64,000 nucleotides of DNA from Flavobacterium supellecticarium (GTDB lineage Bacteria > Bacteroidota > Bacteroidia > Flavobacteriales > Flavobacteriaceae): assembly GCF_004801375.1 (NCBI RefSeq), contig NZ_SSNZ01000010.1:84630-148629 (forward strand). The letters are read 5' to 3'. Below are positions 16,383 through 23,870 of the stretch, in pieces. Every line of letters starts with the position of its first letter. Position 1 is the stretch's first letter. Below the pieces are notes generated by a model. The model was not told where the DNA came from. It did no database searches and was given only the letters and a program-made list of their open reading frames with translations. The position numbers and the translations under genes were made by a program.

Positions 16383-16748
16383 ATGAGAATAGTTTTAGCG
16401 GAAGACAATGACATCCTACGCAAATCATTATCCTTTTTCTTAGAATCGAAAGGGTATGAGGTCGATCAGTTTTCAGATGGTAAAGAAGCATTGGAAGCCA
16501 TTGAAACCAATAATTACGATTTGGTACTAACCGATATCAATATGCCGGGTAGTAGCGGAATGGAAATTACACAATACATCCGCCAACGGATTCAATCGGA
16601 TATTCCGGTAATCATACTCACTTCTTCCGGTGTAGAACAAACCGAATTGGATTCTTTCGACATAGGAGCCAACGAATTTATTGCCAAACCGGTTAGCCCG
16701 GCGGTGCTTTTAGTGCGTATAAATAAGTTATTGGGTATTCGTATTTAA
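16383..16748 (+). CDS. Single-domain response regulator
   Basis: 121 residues, only a receiver domain. Asp8 and Asp10 (LAEDND), the phosphoacceptor Asp51 in VLTDINMPG, a Thr/Ser switch (ILTSSG) and Lys102-region AKPV are all present. The frame is open from 16338, but MRIVLAEDND at 16383 is the standard start. With no output domain it probably acts by protein contact, like CheY. It sits 64 bases after the hybrid kinase and 26 bases before a HEAT-repeat membrane protein and a glycosyltransferase, hinting that it signals to the polysaccharide machinery. Confidence 0.9.
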   Translation: MRIVLAEDNDILRKSLSFFLESKGYEVDQFSDGKEALEAIETNNYDLVLTDINMPGSSGMEITQYIRQRIQSDIPVIILTSSGVEQTELDSFDIGANEFIAKPVSPAVLLVRINKLLGIRI

Positions 16749-16774
16749 TACAATTTATAATATACGCAGCTACA

Positions 16775-17596
16775 ATGAAACACCTTTGGGAACTTTACAC
16801 ACATGGTACATGGAATGAACCTTTTTTAATCGGATCCATTTGCCTTTTTATGGCAGCTTCCGTTATCTTGTATGTATTGATCATTAGTAGTCGGAATAGC
16901 CATATAAAAAATGAAAGACTTCGTACGGAATACGGTTTACTAATCGACAAGCTACTGTTTATGGTGGTTTTTGAAGACCTTCCGTTTTCGGAAATCATTC
17001 AGAATGAAAACTATAAAAAACTAAAGGACAACCGCTTTTTTAGAGAATTCACCACAGAATCGGTTATCAATCTTCATAAAAATTACGAGGGCGTTTATGC
17101 GCGCAAGCTGGAACAGTTTTATAAGGATTCCGGATTAAAAAACGACTCCTTAAAAAAACTTAAAAGTTCGAAATGGAATGTTCGTTGCAAAGGCATTACC
17201 GAACTGGCTGAAATGAATGTTCACGAAGTTTTTGATACCCTACTGATCAGTTCCAAAGCGCGGAACAAAACCCTGCAAATTACAGCCATCAGCGCTTGTA
17301 TTAAACTGGAAGGTACAAAAGGAATCATACACCTGACCAAACATCCGTATCCGATCGACGACTGGACGCAGGTCAATATCATAGCGGCGTTTAAAAAGCA
17401 CGATGTTGGCGATACGCAGGGCATTGAAGAGCTGTTGGAATCCAAAAATACTACTGTAGTGGCGTTGGGATTAAAATTGATCAAAGAGCTAAAACTGACG
17501 CAAAAAGTACCGTTTGTCGAACAATTGGCAACACAGGCACCAAACACTTTTCTAAAATATGAAGCGCAAAGCGTATTGCAGCAATTAACCGATTAA
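16775..17596 (+). CDS. Membrane-anchored HEAT-repeat protein
   Basis: 273 residues: one membrane segment near the N-terminus (about 17-38, LIGSICLFMAASVILYVLII) followed by a cytoplasmic helical domain. The C-terminal half has repeated helix pairs (KWNVRCKGITELAEM, LQITAISACIKLEG, TVVALGLKLIKEL) typical of HEAT repeats, a scaffold fold. It lies 10 bases before the glycosyltransferase gene, so the two are very likely co-translated. A plausible job is to link the receiver protein upstream to the synthase, but that is inference. Confidence 0.82.
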   Translation: MKHLWELYTHGTWNEPFLIGSICLFMAASVILYVLIISSRNSHIKNERLRTEYGLLIDKLLFMVVFEDLPFSEIIQNENYKKLKDNRFFREFTTESVINLHKNYEGVYARKLEQFYKDSGLKNDSLKKLKSSKWNVRCKGITELAEMNVHEVFDTLLISSKARNKTLQITAISACIKLEGTKGIIHLTKHPYPIDDWTQVNIIAAFKKHDVGDTQGIEELLESKNTTVVALGLKLIKELKLTQKVPFVEQLATQAPNTFLKYEAQSVLQQLTD

Positions 17597-17606
17597 CCCT
17601 GGGCAG

Positions 17607-19037
17607 ATGACTTTTTTAAGTGATGAACTACTATTTTTTATCGATCTTTATTTAAACCTTATTCTGGGTTATGCAATATTGATCATGTCTTCCTACCTGA
17701 TATTGGCCTACTTGTCCGCAAAAGAATTGCGAAGCTATCTTAGAAAGAACAGTTTTGTCGATTATGATGTATTGTTAACGAGTGAATTTGCACCCAAACT
17801 GTCCTTAATTGCACCAGCCTATAACGAAGGGTTTACGATTGAAGAAAATGTAAAATCCTTATTATCATTAAATTACAACAACTATCAGGTGATTGTAGTG
17901 AACGATGGAAGTAAAGACGACTCGATGGAAATTCTGATCAATACCTACGATCTGGTACTGACAGATTTGGAGGTACATTCCAAAATTGAAACAAAGAAAA
18001 TCAAAGGTTTGTACCGCTCCCGAAATGCAGCGTTTAAAAAACTCATTGTAGTCGACAAAGAGAACGGTGGTAAAGCCGATGCACTAAATGCAGGACTCAA
18101 CATCGCCGAATATCCCTATGTGGTTTGTATTGACGTCGATTGTATTCTGGATAAAGATTCCTTACTCAAATTGGCAAAACCCTTTTTGGAATCCTACGGC
18201 AAGCGGATTATTGCCACCGGAGGGGTGGTTCGGATTGCGAACCAATGTGTGATTAAAAACGGCCGTATGGTCGAAGTCAACGTTCCGGATCGTATGCTAT
18301 CCCGAATTCAGGTTTTGGAATATTTACGCGCCTTTCTTTTGGGAAGAATGGCATGGGGAAGACTGGATGGTTTATTATTGATCAGTGGTGCTTTTGGTGC
18401 GTTTGATAAAGAAATCGCCTTACTGGCGGGAGGCTATAGCACCAAAACCGTAGGCGAGGACATGGAGCTGGTCGTACGAATGCGTCGTTATATGCTCGAA
18501 AACAAATTGCCGTATTCGGTGAGTTATATTCCCGATCCGCTATGCTGGACCGAAGCACCGGAAGATTTTAAGATCTTTAAAAAACAGCGAAGCCGCTGGA
18601 TGCGTGGCACCATTGAAACGCTTAGTTTCCATAAAAAAATGTGCCTGAACCCGAAATACAAACTTTTGGGTATGATCAGTATTCCGTATTGGACGTTATT
18701 TGAATTTCTGGCGCCCGGTATCGAATTTATCGGCGTGGTCACGACACTAGTATTTTTAGTATTAGGCTTACTTAACTGGCATTTTTTCTTTTTATTGGTT
18801 TTGTTTGTCTATACTTTTTCGATTTTCTTTTCGGTTATCGCCTTATACTGCGAAGAACGTACCTACCATAAATACCCCAAACAAGCCGATTTTTTAAAAC
18901 TCTTGTTGGCAGCTTTTATAGAACCGTTCTATTTCCATCCGTTAACGGTATATGCCGCTTTAGTGGGCTATAAAGACAAAATAAAAGGTACCAGTGGTTG
19001 GGGCGAAATGACCCGGAAGGGGTTTACGAAGAAGTAG
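17607..19037 (+). CDS. Processive family-2 glycosyltransferase (PgaC-like membrane synthase)
   Basis: 476 residues. An N-terminal membrane region (about 8-38) precedes the GT-A catalytic domain with LIAPAYNEG, VIVVNDGSKDDS, the DxD-type VCIDVDC and the processivity motif KKQRSRWMRG (Q-x-x-R-W). Three or more C-terminal membrane segments (about 350-450) would form the export pore. Relatives such as PgaC/IcaA polymerise N-acetylglucosamine for biofilm matrix; cellulose- or hyaluronan-type polymers are alternatives and the sugar cannot be decided here. Last gene of a kinase-receiver-HEAT-synthase cluster, pointing to phosphorelay control of an exopolysaccharide. Confidence 0.9.
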   Translation: MTFLSDELLFFIDLYLNLILGYAILIMSSYLILAYLSAKELRSYLRKNSFVDYDVLLTSEFAPKLSLIAPAYNEGFTIEENVKSLLSLNYNNYQVIVVNDGSKDDSMEILINTYDLVLTDLEVHSKIETKKIKGLYRSRNAAFKKLIVVDKENGGKADALNAGLNIAEYPYVVCIDVDCILDKDSLLKLAKPFLESYGKRIIATGGVVRIANQCVIKNGRMVEVNVPDRMLSRIQVLEYLRAFLLGRMAWGRLDGLLLISGAFGAFDKEIALLAGGYSTKTVGEDMELVVRMRRYMLENKLPYSVSYIPDPLCWTEAPEDFKIFKKQRSRWMRGTIETLSFHKKMCLNPKYKLLGMISIPYWTLFEFLAPGIEFIGVVTTLVFLVLGLLNWHFFFLLVLFVYTFSIFFSVIALYCEERTYHKYPKQADFLKLLLAAFIEPFYFHPLTVYAALVGYKDKIKGTSGWGEMTRKGFTKK

Positions 19038-19179
19038 GGAAATGAATTTCGAAATAGTTTTTTTTGTTTAATCCCGTAGTATTGGGTATTAGTCGTAAAC
19101 AACTCAAAAAGAACATTATTGCTTTAAAAAGACTGGAATTGTCATAATTACTACTGAAAAATACCCTGTTTTTATTTCG

Positions 19180-19187
19180 TATCTTTG
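19180..19187 (+). promoter_or_regulatory. Promoter -7 element upstream of the nuclease/TIR pair
   Basis: TATCTTTG matches the Bacteroidota -7 consensus TAnnTTTG and lies 44 bases before the nuclease start. The -33 region is not a clear match, so the promoter may be weak or regulated. Confidence 0.5.
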
Positions 19188-19230
19188 AGAAAGGTTGATT
19201 TTTTAGCATCTATAATTTTCAAAGCGAAGT

Positions 19231-19734
19231 ATGTATTTAACTTTTGATGAAATTGCTGATGGTGATCATTTTGAGGATTTGGTAGCAGATTTTTTTAGAG
19301 CGTTAACAAGTGACAACGAAAATAATATTACTAATGTTGAAATCTTTCCAACAGGAACAGGTACAGATGGCGGTAGGGATATTTTAATTGAATTTGATTT
19401 ATCAGACGACATAAAAATTTTTAAGCGGAAATGGGTTGTACAATGTAAATTTCATGATGCAACGATTTCACCGGCAGCAATTCAAACCGTCAATATTCCA
19501 ACACTAATCCATTCGTATGGTGCTTCAGGATATTTGCTTATCTGTAAGAAGCGGCCTACTTCAGGATTGACTAGTTTGTTTGAAAGATTAAATACGGAAT
19601 GTAAAAACAGTTATAAATACGAATGTTGGAATGGCAATCTGTTTTTGAGCAAATTAATTATGAAAAAGAATTTGCATCCCTTGTATTTTCCAAGATATAA
19701 TGACTATATCAATTCATTTAAAACAAACTTATAA
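19231..19734 (+). CDS. Mrr-like PD-(D/E)XK restriction endonuclease domain protein
   Basis: 167 residues forming a compact nuclease fold: Glu15 in HFEDLVADFF, the catalytic Asp50 in GTDGGRDI and the Q-x-K of WVVQCKFHD (Gln71, Lys73). These match the Mrr catalytic core of type IV enzymes that cut modified DNA, but there is no separate DNA-recognition domain. The stop codon overlaps the start of the TIR gene (TAATG), so the two products are made together. The gene is AT-rich like its partner and unlike the glycosyltransferase upstream, suggesting acquisition. Probable defence nuclease; target unknown. Confidence 0.8.
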   Translation: MYLTFDEIADGDHFEDLVADFFRALTSDNENNITNVEIFPTGTGTDGGRDILIEFDLSDDIKIFKRKWVVQCKFHDATISPAAIQTVNIPTLIHSYGASGYLLICKKRPTSGLTSLFERLNTECKNSYKYECWNGNLFLSKLIMKKNLHPLYFPRYNDYINSFKTNL

Positions 19735-20210
19735 TGAAAGTTTTTTTATCCTATTCCTTAAACAATAAGGATCAGTTTATATTGACATTATTAGCCGAAG
19801 AATTGACTTCCCGAGGGTTTTCGATTACTCAGAGTAGTGATTTTAATACGGAATTGAGCTCGATAACGAAGAACAATATTACTAAATCTAATTTTTTTAT
19901 TGGTCTGATATCAGGAAAAGGACATGAAATAAAAAGAGTGGAAAAGGAATGGCGATTAGCTAATAGTGCTACTATTCCCGGTGTTTTGATTGTAGAGGAC
20001 ACGGTTCCCATTACGATGTATCTTAAATCGCATTGTATTTTTTTTAATAGAAATAATCCGTATCAGACAATTGAGGAATTGAATCGGAAGATTGAAAATA
20101 TGAAAAGCAGTATTAATAACGATTCAAATGCCTGGCCATGGATATTAGGAGGTGCGGCTCTAATAAGTCTTATAGGTTTATTAAATAAAGACGAAAAGAA
20201 AATATCATGA
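19734..20210 (+). CDS. TIR-like domain protein with C-terminal membrane segment
   Basis: 158 residues. The N-terminal domain (1-115) has the TIR pattern: strand MKVFLSYS, helix DQFILTLLAEELTSRGF, strand FFIGLIS, and Glu72 in VEKEWRLAN, at the position of the NAD-hydrolysing glutamate. A Lys/Asn-rich linker leads to one membrane helix (about 134-150, WPWILGGAALISLIGLL) and a short charged tail. TIR domains in bacterial immunity deplete NAD or make signal nucleotides; some only bind. Start codon shares a base with the stop of the Mrr-like gene. Together they look like a compact two-gene defence module. TIR call moderately sure, enzymatic activity not. Confidence 0.7.
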   Translation: MKVFLSYSLNNKDQFILTLLAEELTSRGFSITQSSDFNTELSSITKNNITKSNFFIGLISGKGHEIKRVEKEWRLANSATIPGVLIVEDTVPITMYLKSHCIFFNRNNPYQTIEELNRKIENMKSSINNDSNAWPWILGGAALISLIGLLNKDEKKIS

Positions 20211-20244
20211 CATCAGGTTACAATAAAACCTATAAATTCATTGT

Positions 20245-20272
20245 AATCCCGATAACACGAATTAGAAATTCG
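20245..20272. repeat. Small palindromic repeat, copy A
   Basis: AATCCCGATAACACG followed by a six-base stem CGAATT / AATTCG with a three-base loop. A second copy lies at 21435-21462 with the same framework; its stem differs at one pair but still pairs. The shared left arm AATCCCGATARCRCG marks them as the same element. Confidence 0.65.
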
Positions 20273-20285
20273 CATATATAAAAGT

Positions 20286-20313
20286 AAATCCCACCATTTG
20301 GTTGGGATTTTGT
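20286..20313 (+). terminator. Terminator after the TIR gene
   Basis: Stem AAATCCCA / TGGGATTT with loop CCATTTGG and a following T-rich stretch, 76 bases after the TIR stop. It closes the nuclease/TIR operon before the DUF1622 gene. Confidence 0.7.
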
Positions 20314-20343
20314 ATTTTTAAATACTAGTATAAGTAAGTAAAA

Positions 20344-20694
20344 ATGGAAGAAATTAAAACATATATCGAATATGTCGCCAAAGGAATCGAAATTGCAGGG
20401 ATTATAACCATAATTATAGGAGTTATAATCGCGATGGGGAAGTTTATTTTTACGTTACAGGGAACCGTTCCGCGTTCGTATAAAATACTCCGACAGGAAC
20501 TCGGTAAAGGAATCTTACTTGGTTTGGAAATCTTAGTAGCGGGTGATATCATCGGAACGGTGGTCACCGAACCAACCATGGATCGTGTGTTATCATTAGC
20601 TATAATTGTATTAATCCGAACTTTTTTAAGTTTATCGCTCGAAGTTGAAATCGAAGGTAAATTTCCCTGGCAAAAAAAGGATATAGAGGAATAA
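20344..20694 (+). CDS. DUF1622 family small membrane protein
   Basis: 116 residues with membrane segments at about 14-37 (IEIAGIITIIIGVIIAMGKF), 55-72 and 80-100, and an amphipathic linker SYKILRQELGKGILLGLE typical of DUF1622. The family is widespread and its function is unknown. It is not part of a visible operon: a terminator precedes it and the next gene is on the other strand. Composition resembles the core chromosome more than the AT-rich genes around it. Confidence 0.85.
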   Translation: MEEIKTYIEYVAKGIEIAGIITIIIGVIIAMGKFIFTLQGTVPRSYKILRQELGKGILLGLEILVAGDIIGTVVTEPTMDRVLSLAIIVLIRTFLSLSLEVEIEGKFPWQKKDIEE

Positions 20695-20890
20695 GAAAAA
20701 ACGGTATCGTTGTAGGGCGCAGAATAAACAGTATTCCGCTTTTCTATTCGAATAACAGCTGTGAGATTATTGCGTTGGTTTTCGATCGGAAACATGAAAA
20801 TAATCGAATCCGGACCTTTAATCCTAAATAACAGTAATAATACTGCTTGTTACAGGCAAAAATGCCGATTCTTCAAGGGTTATATTCTAT

Positions 20891-21415
20891 TTATTTCAAA
20901 TACTCTTTTAAACTCCATTCATCATTTGGCTCTAAATAACGCGCTACTTTTACAGGTTTACCCAAACTATGCAAACGTAAGCTTTTGTCTTCATCACCAT
21001 CTACATGTTTCCATTCTTTAGCATCTGAACTCACTATAAAATCAGAAACAATTTTTAATTCATCATTAATTGAAGCGACTAAAAAACATTCGTTTATTTT
21101 TTTTATTGATTCATTTGGGTTTGAAAAAGAAACATAGCATGCCCATACGGTACCATATTTTTCATTATTATGTTCACTTATTTTAAACAAATAGCGAGGT
21201 GCTACTGATAAATTTGCATTCTCTTTTATCGACATTTCTAAAATCATAGATAAGGGCTCAAACTTCTTTTCTGCCAGAAACAAATCTTCACCACTAATTT
21301 CTAAAATTTTATCTACTAAAATATTATGTTCAATTAAATTTCTATTTCGTAATAAAACTTCAATTTTTTCTTCAGTATCAATAAAATATTCTATAATTTC
21401 TTTTACTTCTTTCAT
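20891..21415 (-). CDS. Hypothetical protein
   Basis: 174 residues, very AT-rich, no signal peptide or membrane helix. The N-terminal half is acidic and helical; the C-terminal half has short strands (YGTVWACYVSF, ECFLVASINDELKIVSDFIV) that would fit a small alpha+beta domain such as those of immunity proteins, but I recognise no family. It stands alone between the DUF1622 gene and a repeat element, inside the accessory patch left of mnmE. Likely a real gene by length and codon pattern; function unknown. Confidence 0.6.
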   Translation of the reverse strand: MKEVKEIIEYFIDTEEKIEVLLRNRNLIEHNILVDKILEISGEDLFLAEKKFEPLSMILEMSIKENANLSVAPRYLFKISEHNNEKYGTVWACYVSFSNPNESIKKINECFLVASINDELKIVSDFIVSSDAKEWKHVDGDEDKSLRLHSLGKPVKVARYLEPNDEWSLKEYLK

Positions 21416-21434
21416 GGTTATTATATGTTAAATA

Positions 21435-21462
21435 AATCCCGATAGCGCGGATTTGTAATCCG
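21435..21462. repeat. Small palindromic repeat, copy B
   Basis: AATCCCGATAGCGCG followed by stem CGGATT / AATCCG and a three-base loop. Compared with copy A (20245-20272) the third stem pair changes from A-T to G-C on both sides, a compensatory change that keeps the hairpin. Confidence 0.65.
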
Positions 21463-21495
21463 TAAATTTAAAAAAAGAATTCCAGTAAATAACGA

Positions 21496-21543
21496 GCCGG
21501 TAATTTTACAAAAAAATAACACCTGAGAGATGTCGATGATCAT
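21496..21543 (-). pseudogene. Decayed fragment of the mnmE 3' end
   Basis: Read leftward from 21543 the sequence encodes MIIDISQVLFFCKITG. Intact MnmE, encoded about 0.9 kb to the right, has MAIDIRQALFYFGEITG at the matching place near its C-terminus. The two match in most positions with one codon missing, and resemblance at DNA level continues to about 21470. It lies 22 bases after the stop of the 234-residue gene. It is best explained as the remains of a second mnmE end left by duplication or insertion next to mnmE. Confidence 0.65.
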
Positions 21544-21565
21544 GCGTCAAACTATTATAAGTAAC

Positions 21566-22270
21566 TTATGTACTATGTTCAATTATGTAAAGTGCGTTTG
21601 ATATTCTTTCGGCAAATTCGTTGTCAATAGTTTCATAATAGAAAAATCTCTGCTCTAGTAACTCTTTTTTGTTGGTCAGCCACATTTGAAGTGTGGTAAT
21701 AGCAGCTTGGTCAAGTCCTTCCGACTTGTTGCTTATTTTTATCAGGTCGTAGTAATAGGAGTCGAGCAAGTCGATCAGGTTTTTAAAACTGTTGTTGTCA
21801 AAAGTGATGGGCCAGTTATCGAGAAGAGGATTTATAGTCTCAAACAATTTGTAAATTTCTATAAAAAGATCATTGTCAAAGTAATTTTGGTGTTTTATAC
21901 TATCGATCCACCAGGCCATTAAAAAATCGTTAATCGCTTTTTGCTCTTCTGCTGGCCAGGTTTTCCATTTAGCATAGTGAAGTTTTCCTAAAACAACAAA
22001 GGTGTCAACGATGAAATCGGTTGTTGATAGTAACTCAAAAATCCGGGGTAAATAATGTTTAAAATCATTAGTGTTTCCCCAGGTTGTCATGGCCTTAAAA
22101 GCATACCTCGAAAGATCATCACTATCTAATTGCCGAAGCTCTTTTGTGTGTATTTTTTCCTTATCGGTAGAAGAAAGACAACAGGGACAACCTTCCATTG
22201 TTCCATTAGATGGATAGTATGAAAAGGTCGCGTAAAGTCTTTCGATTGCTGTTTTTAATTTGTCTGTCAC
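21566..22270 (-). CDS. Hypothetical protein with CPCC motif
   Basis: 234 residues, mostly alpha-helical, no signal peptide. A Cys cluster GCPCCLSSTDKEK lies at about residues 28-40, a possible metal or redox site; the rest is rich in aromatic residues (AWWIDSIKHQNYF). I do not recognise the family. It sits between intact mnmE (56 bases upstream on the same strand) and a decayed copy of the mnmE end, so it probably arrived with whatever duplicated that end. No cargo partner is obvious beside it. Confidence 0.65.
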   Translation of the reverse strand: MTDKLKTAIERLYATFSYYPSNGTMEGCPCCLSSTDKEKIHTKELRQLDSDDLSRYAFKAMTTWGNTNDFKHYLPRIFELLSTTDFIVDTFVVLGKLHYAKWKTWPAEEQKAINDFLMAWWIDSIKHQNYFDNDLFIEIYKLFETINPLLDNWPITFDNNSFKNLIDLLDSYYYDLIKISNKSEGLDQAAITTLQMWLTNKKELLEQRFFYYETIDNEFAERISNALYIIEHST

Positions 22271-22325
22271 TGTTTTTGACGGTTACTATTTAAGGTTGAC
22301 ACTAACCTGTTTGAGTTTGTTTAGA

Positions 22326-23714
22326 CTATTTCCCAATACAAAAATTCGCAAAAATATTTCCAAGCAATTCATCATTCGTCACCTGACCGGTAATTTCACC
22401 AAAATAGAATAACGCCTGACGGATATCAATCGCCATAAGGTCGCTGGAAAGATTCGATTGCAATCCCCATTGTACTTTTTGGATTTCTTCCAACGCTTTT
22501 AATAACGAATCGTAATGACGGGTATTGGTCACAATAGTCTCATTGTTACGCAACGCTCCGGTGTTGACAAACGACAAGAGTTGTTCCTTTAACGTCTCAA
22601 CGCCCCGGTTTTCTTTGGCGCTGATCAATAAAATTCCCGGGATTTCCGTTTCGATAACGGCTTTATCCGCTTCGCTAATTTTATCTGCTTTATTTCCGAT
22701 AACCAATAACGGTTTTAACGGAAACTGGTTTTTGATCTTTTCGATTTCCACCTGAACAGCTTTTAGATTACCGGTAATGGAAGAACTATCAACCAGGTAA
22801 ACAACCACCTGAGCCTGTTCCATTTTTTCAAAGGTTTTTTTAATTCCGATACTTTCCACATAATCGGCCGTATCGCGAATCCCGGCGGTGTCGATAAAAC
22901 GAAATCCAATTCCATTGATCACTAATTCATCTTCGATCGTATCCCGCGTCGTTCCGGCGATATCCGACACAATGGCGCGCTCTTCGTTTAACAACGAGTT
23001 TAATAAAGTCGATTTACCAACATTTGGTTCACCTACAATGGCTACCGGAATTCCGTTTTTGATCACGTTTCCTACGGCAAATGAATCGATCAGTCGTTTT
23101 AAGACAAATTCAATGCGGTTTAGCAGTTCATAGAATTGTGTTCGATCAGCAAATTCAACATCTTCCTCTGCAAAATCCAGTTCGAGTTCGATTAATGAGG
23201 CGAAATTCAATAGTTCTTCGCGCAATTTCGCAATTTCGTTACTAAAACCACCACGCATCTGTTGCATTGCGATCTGATGCGACGCTTCGTTATCCGAGGC
23301 AATCAAGTCGGCTACAGCTTCGGCTTGCGATAAATCCATCTTTCCGTTTAAAAACGAGCGTAAGGTAAATTCCCCGGCATTCGCCATTCGTGCGCCTTTA
23401 CGAAGTAGTAATTGTATGATTTGCTGCTGTATAAAAGTCGACCCGTGACAGGAGATTTCAACAGTATTCTCACCGGTATAGGAATTTGTTCCTTTAAACA
23501 ACGATACCAAAACCTGATCCAATACCTTATCGCCATCCACAATATGCCCCAGATGTAAGGTATGGGTACGCTGTTTGGTCAGATCTTTTCCGGAAACCGA
23601 TTGGAAAACCGATGCCGCAAGTGTAAGGGCCTCTTTTCCCGAAATACGGATTACAGCAATGGCACCAGCTCCCGAAGGTGTCGCCAACGCAACTATAGTA
23701 TCGTGTGAAATCAT
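22326..23714 (-). CDS. mnmE: tRNA uridine-5-carboxymethylaminomethyl modification GTPase
   Basis: With MnmG, modifies U34 in the wobble position of several tRNAs. 462 residues: N-terminal tetrahydrofolate-binding domain starting MISHDTIVALATPSGAG, a helical domain split around a G domain with GEPNVGKSTLLN, DIAGTTRDTIEDE, DTAG and NKAD, and the C-terminal CIGK whose Cys is conserved. A longer frame begins at 23738, but a TACCTTTG promoter element overlaps that point (23736-23743), so the ATG at 23714 is the real start. A degenerate copy of its 3' end lies downstream. Confidence 0.96.
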   Translation of the reverse strand: MISHDTIVALATPSGAGAIAVIRISGKEALTLAASVFQSVSGKDLTKQRTHTLHLGHIVDGDKVLDQVLVSLFKGTNSYTGENTVEISCHGSTFIQQQIIQLLLRKGARMANAGEFTLRSFLNGKMDLSQAEAVADLIASDNEASHQIAMQQMRGGFSNEIAKLREELLNFASLIELELDFAEEDVEFADRTQFYELLNRIEFVLKRLIDSFAVGNVIKNGIPVAIVGEPNVGKSTLLNSLLNEERAIVSDIAGTTRDTIEDELVINGIGFRFIDTAGIRDTADYVESIGIKKTFEKMEQAQVVVYLVDSSSITGNLKAVQVEIEKIKNQFPLKPLLVIGNKADKISEADKAVIETEIPGILLISAKENRGVETLKEQLLSFVNTGALRNNETIVTNTRHYDSLLKALEEIQKVQWGLQSNLSSDLMAIDIRQALFYFGEITGQVTNDELLGNIFANFCIGK

Positions 23715-23735
23715 ATGGATCAAGCTAAATGATGG

Positions 23736-23768
23736 CAAAGGTACAAAAGAAATACGGTTTAAAACAAA
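23736..23768 (-). promoter_or_regulatory. mnmE promoter
   Basis: On the minus strand TTTG (23765-23768) and TACCTTTG (23736-23743) are separated by 21 bases, close to the Bacteroidota consensus. The -7 box lies 22 bases upstream of the mnmE ATG at 23714. Confidence 0.6.
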
Positions 23769-23870
23769 GCGGTTTTAGGAGGGTTAAATAATTGTGAAAC
23801 TGATTTTTGTAATATGTTTTTTATAATTCTTTTACTAACTTTATAGAAACTATAAATCAAAGCATAAATC

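Noticed and set aside
20325..20795. 156-residue minus-strand frame over the DUF1622 gene
   Set aside because: It covers the DUF1622 gene completely and has no start context or family features; the DUF1622 protein is recognisable.
22326..22360. SGI1-type attachment site at the last bases of mnmE
   Set aside because: The decayed mnmE copy at 21.5 kb aligns with an internal part near the C-terminus; a direct duplicate of the terminal bases and an integrase gene are both absent.
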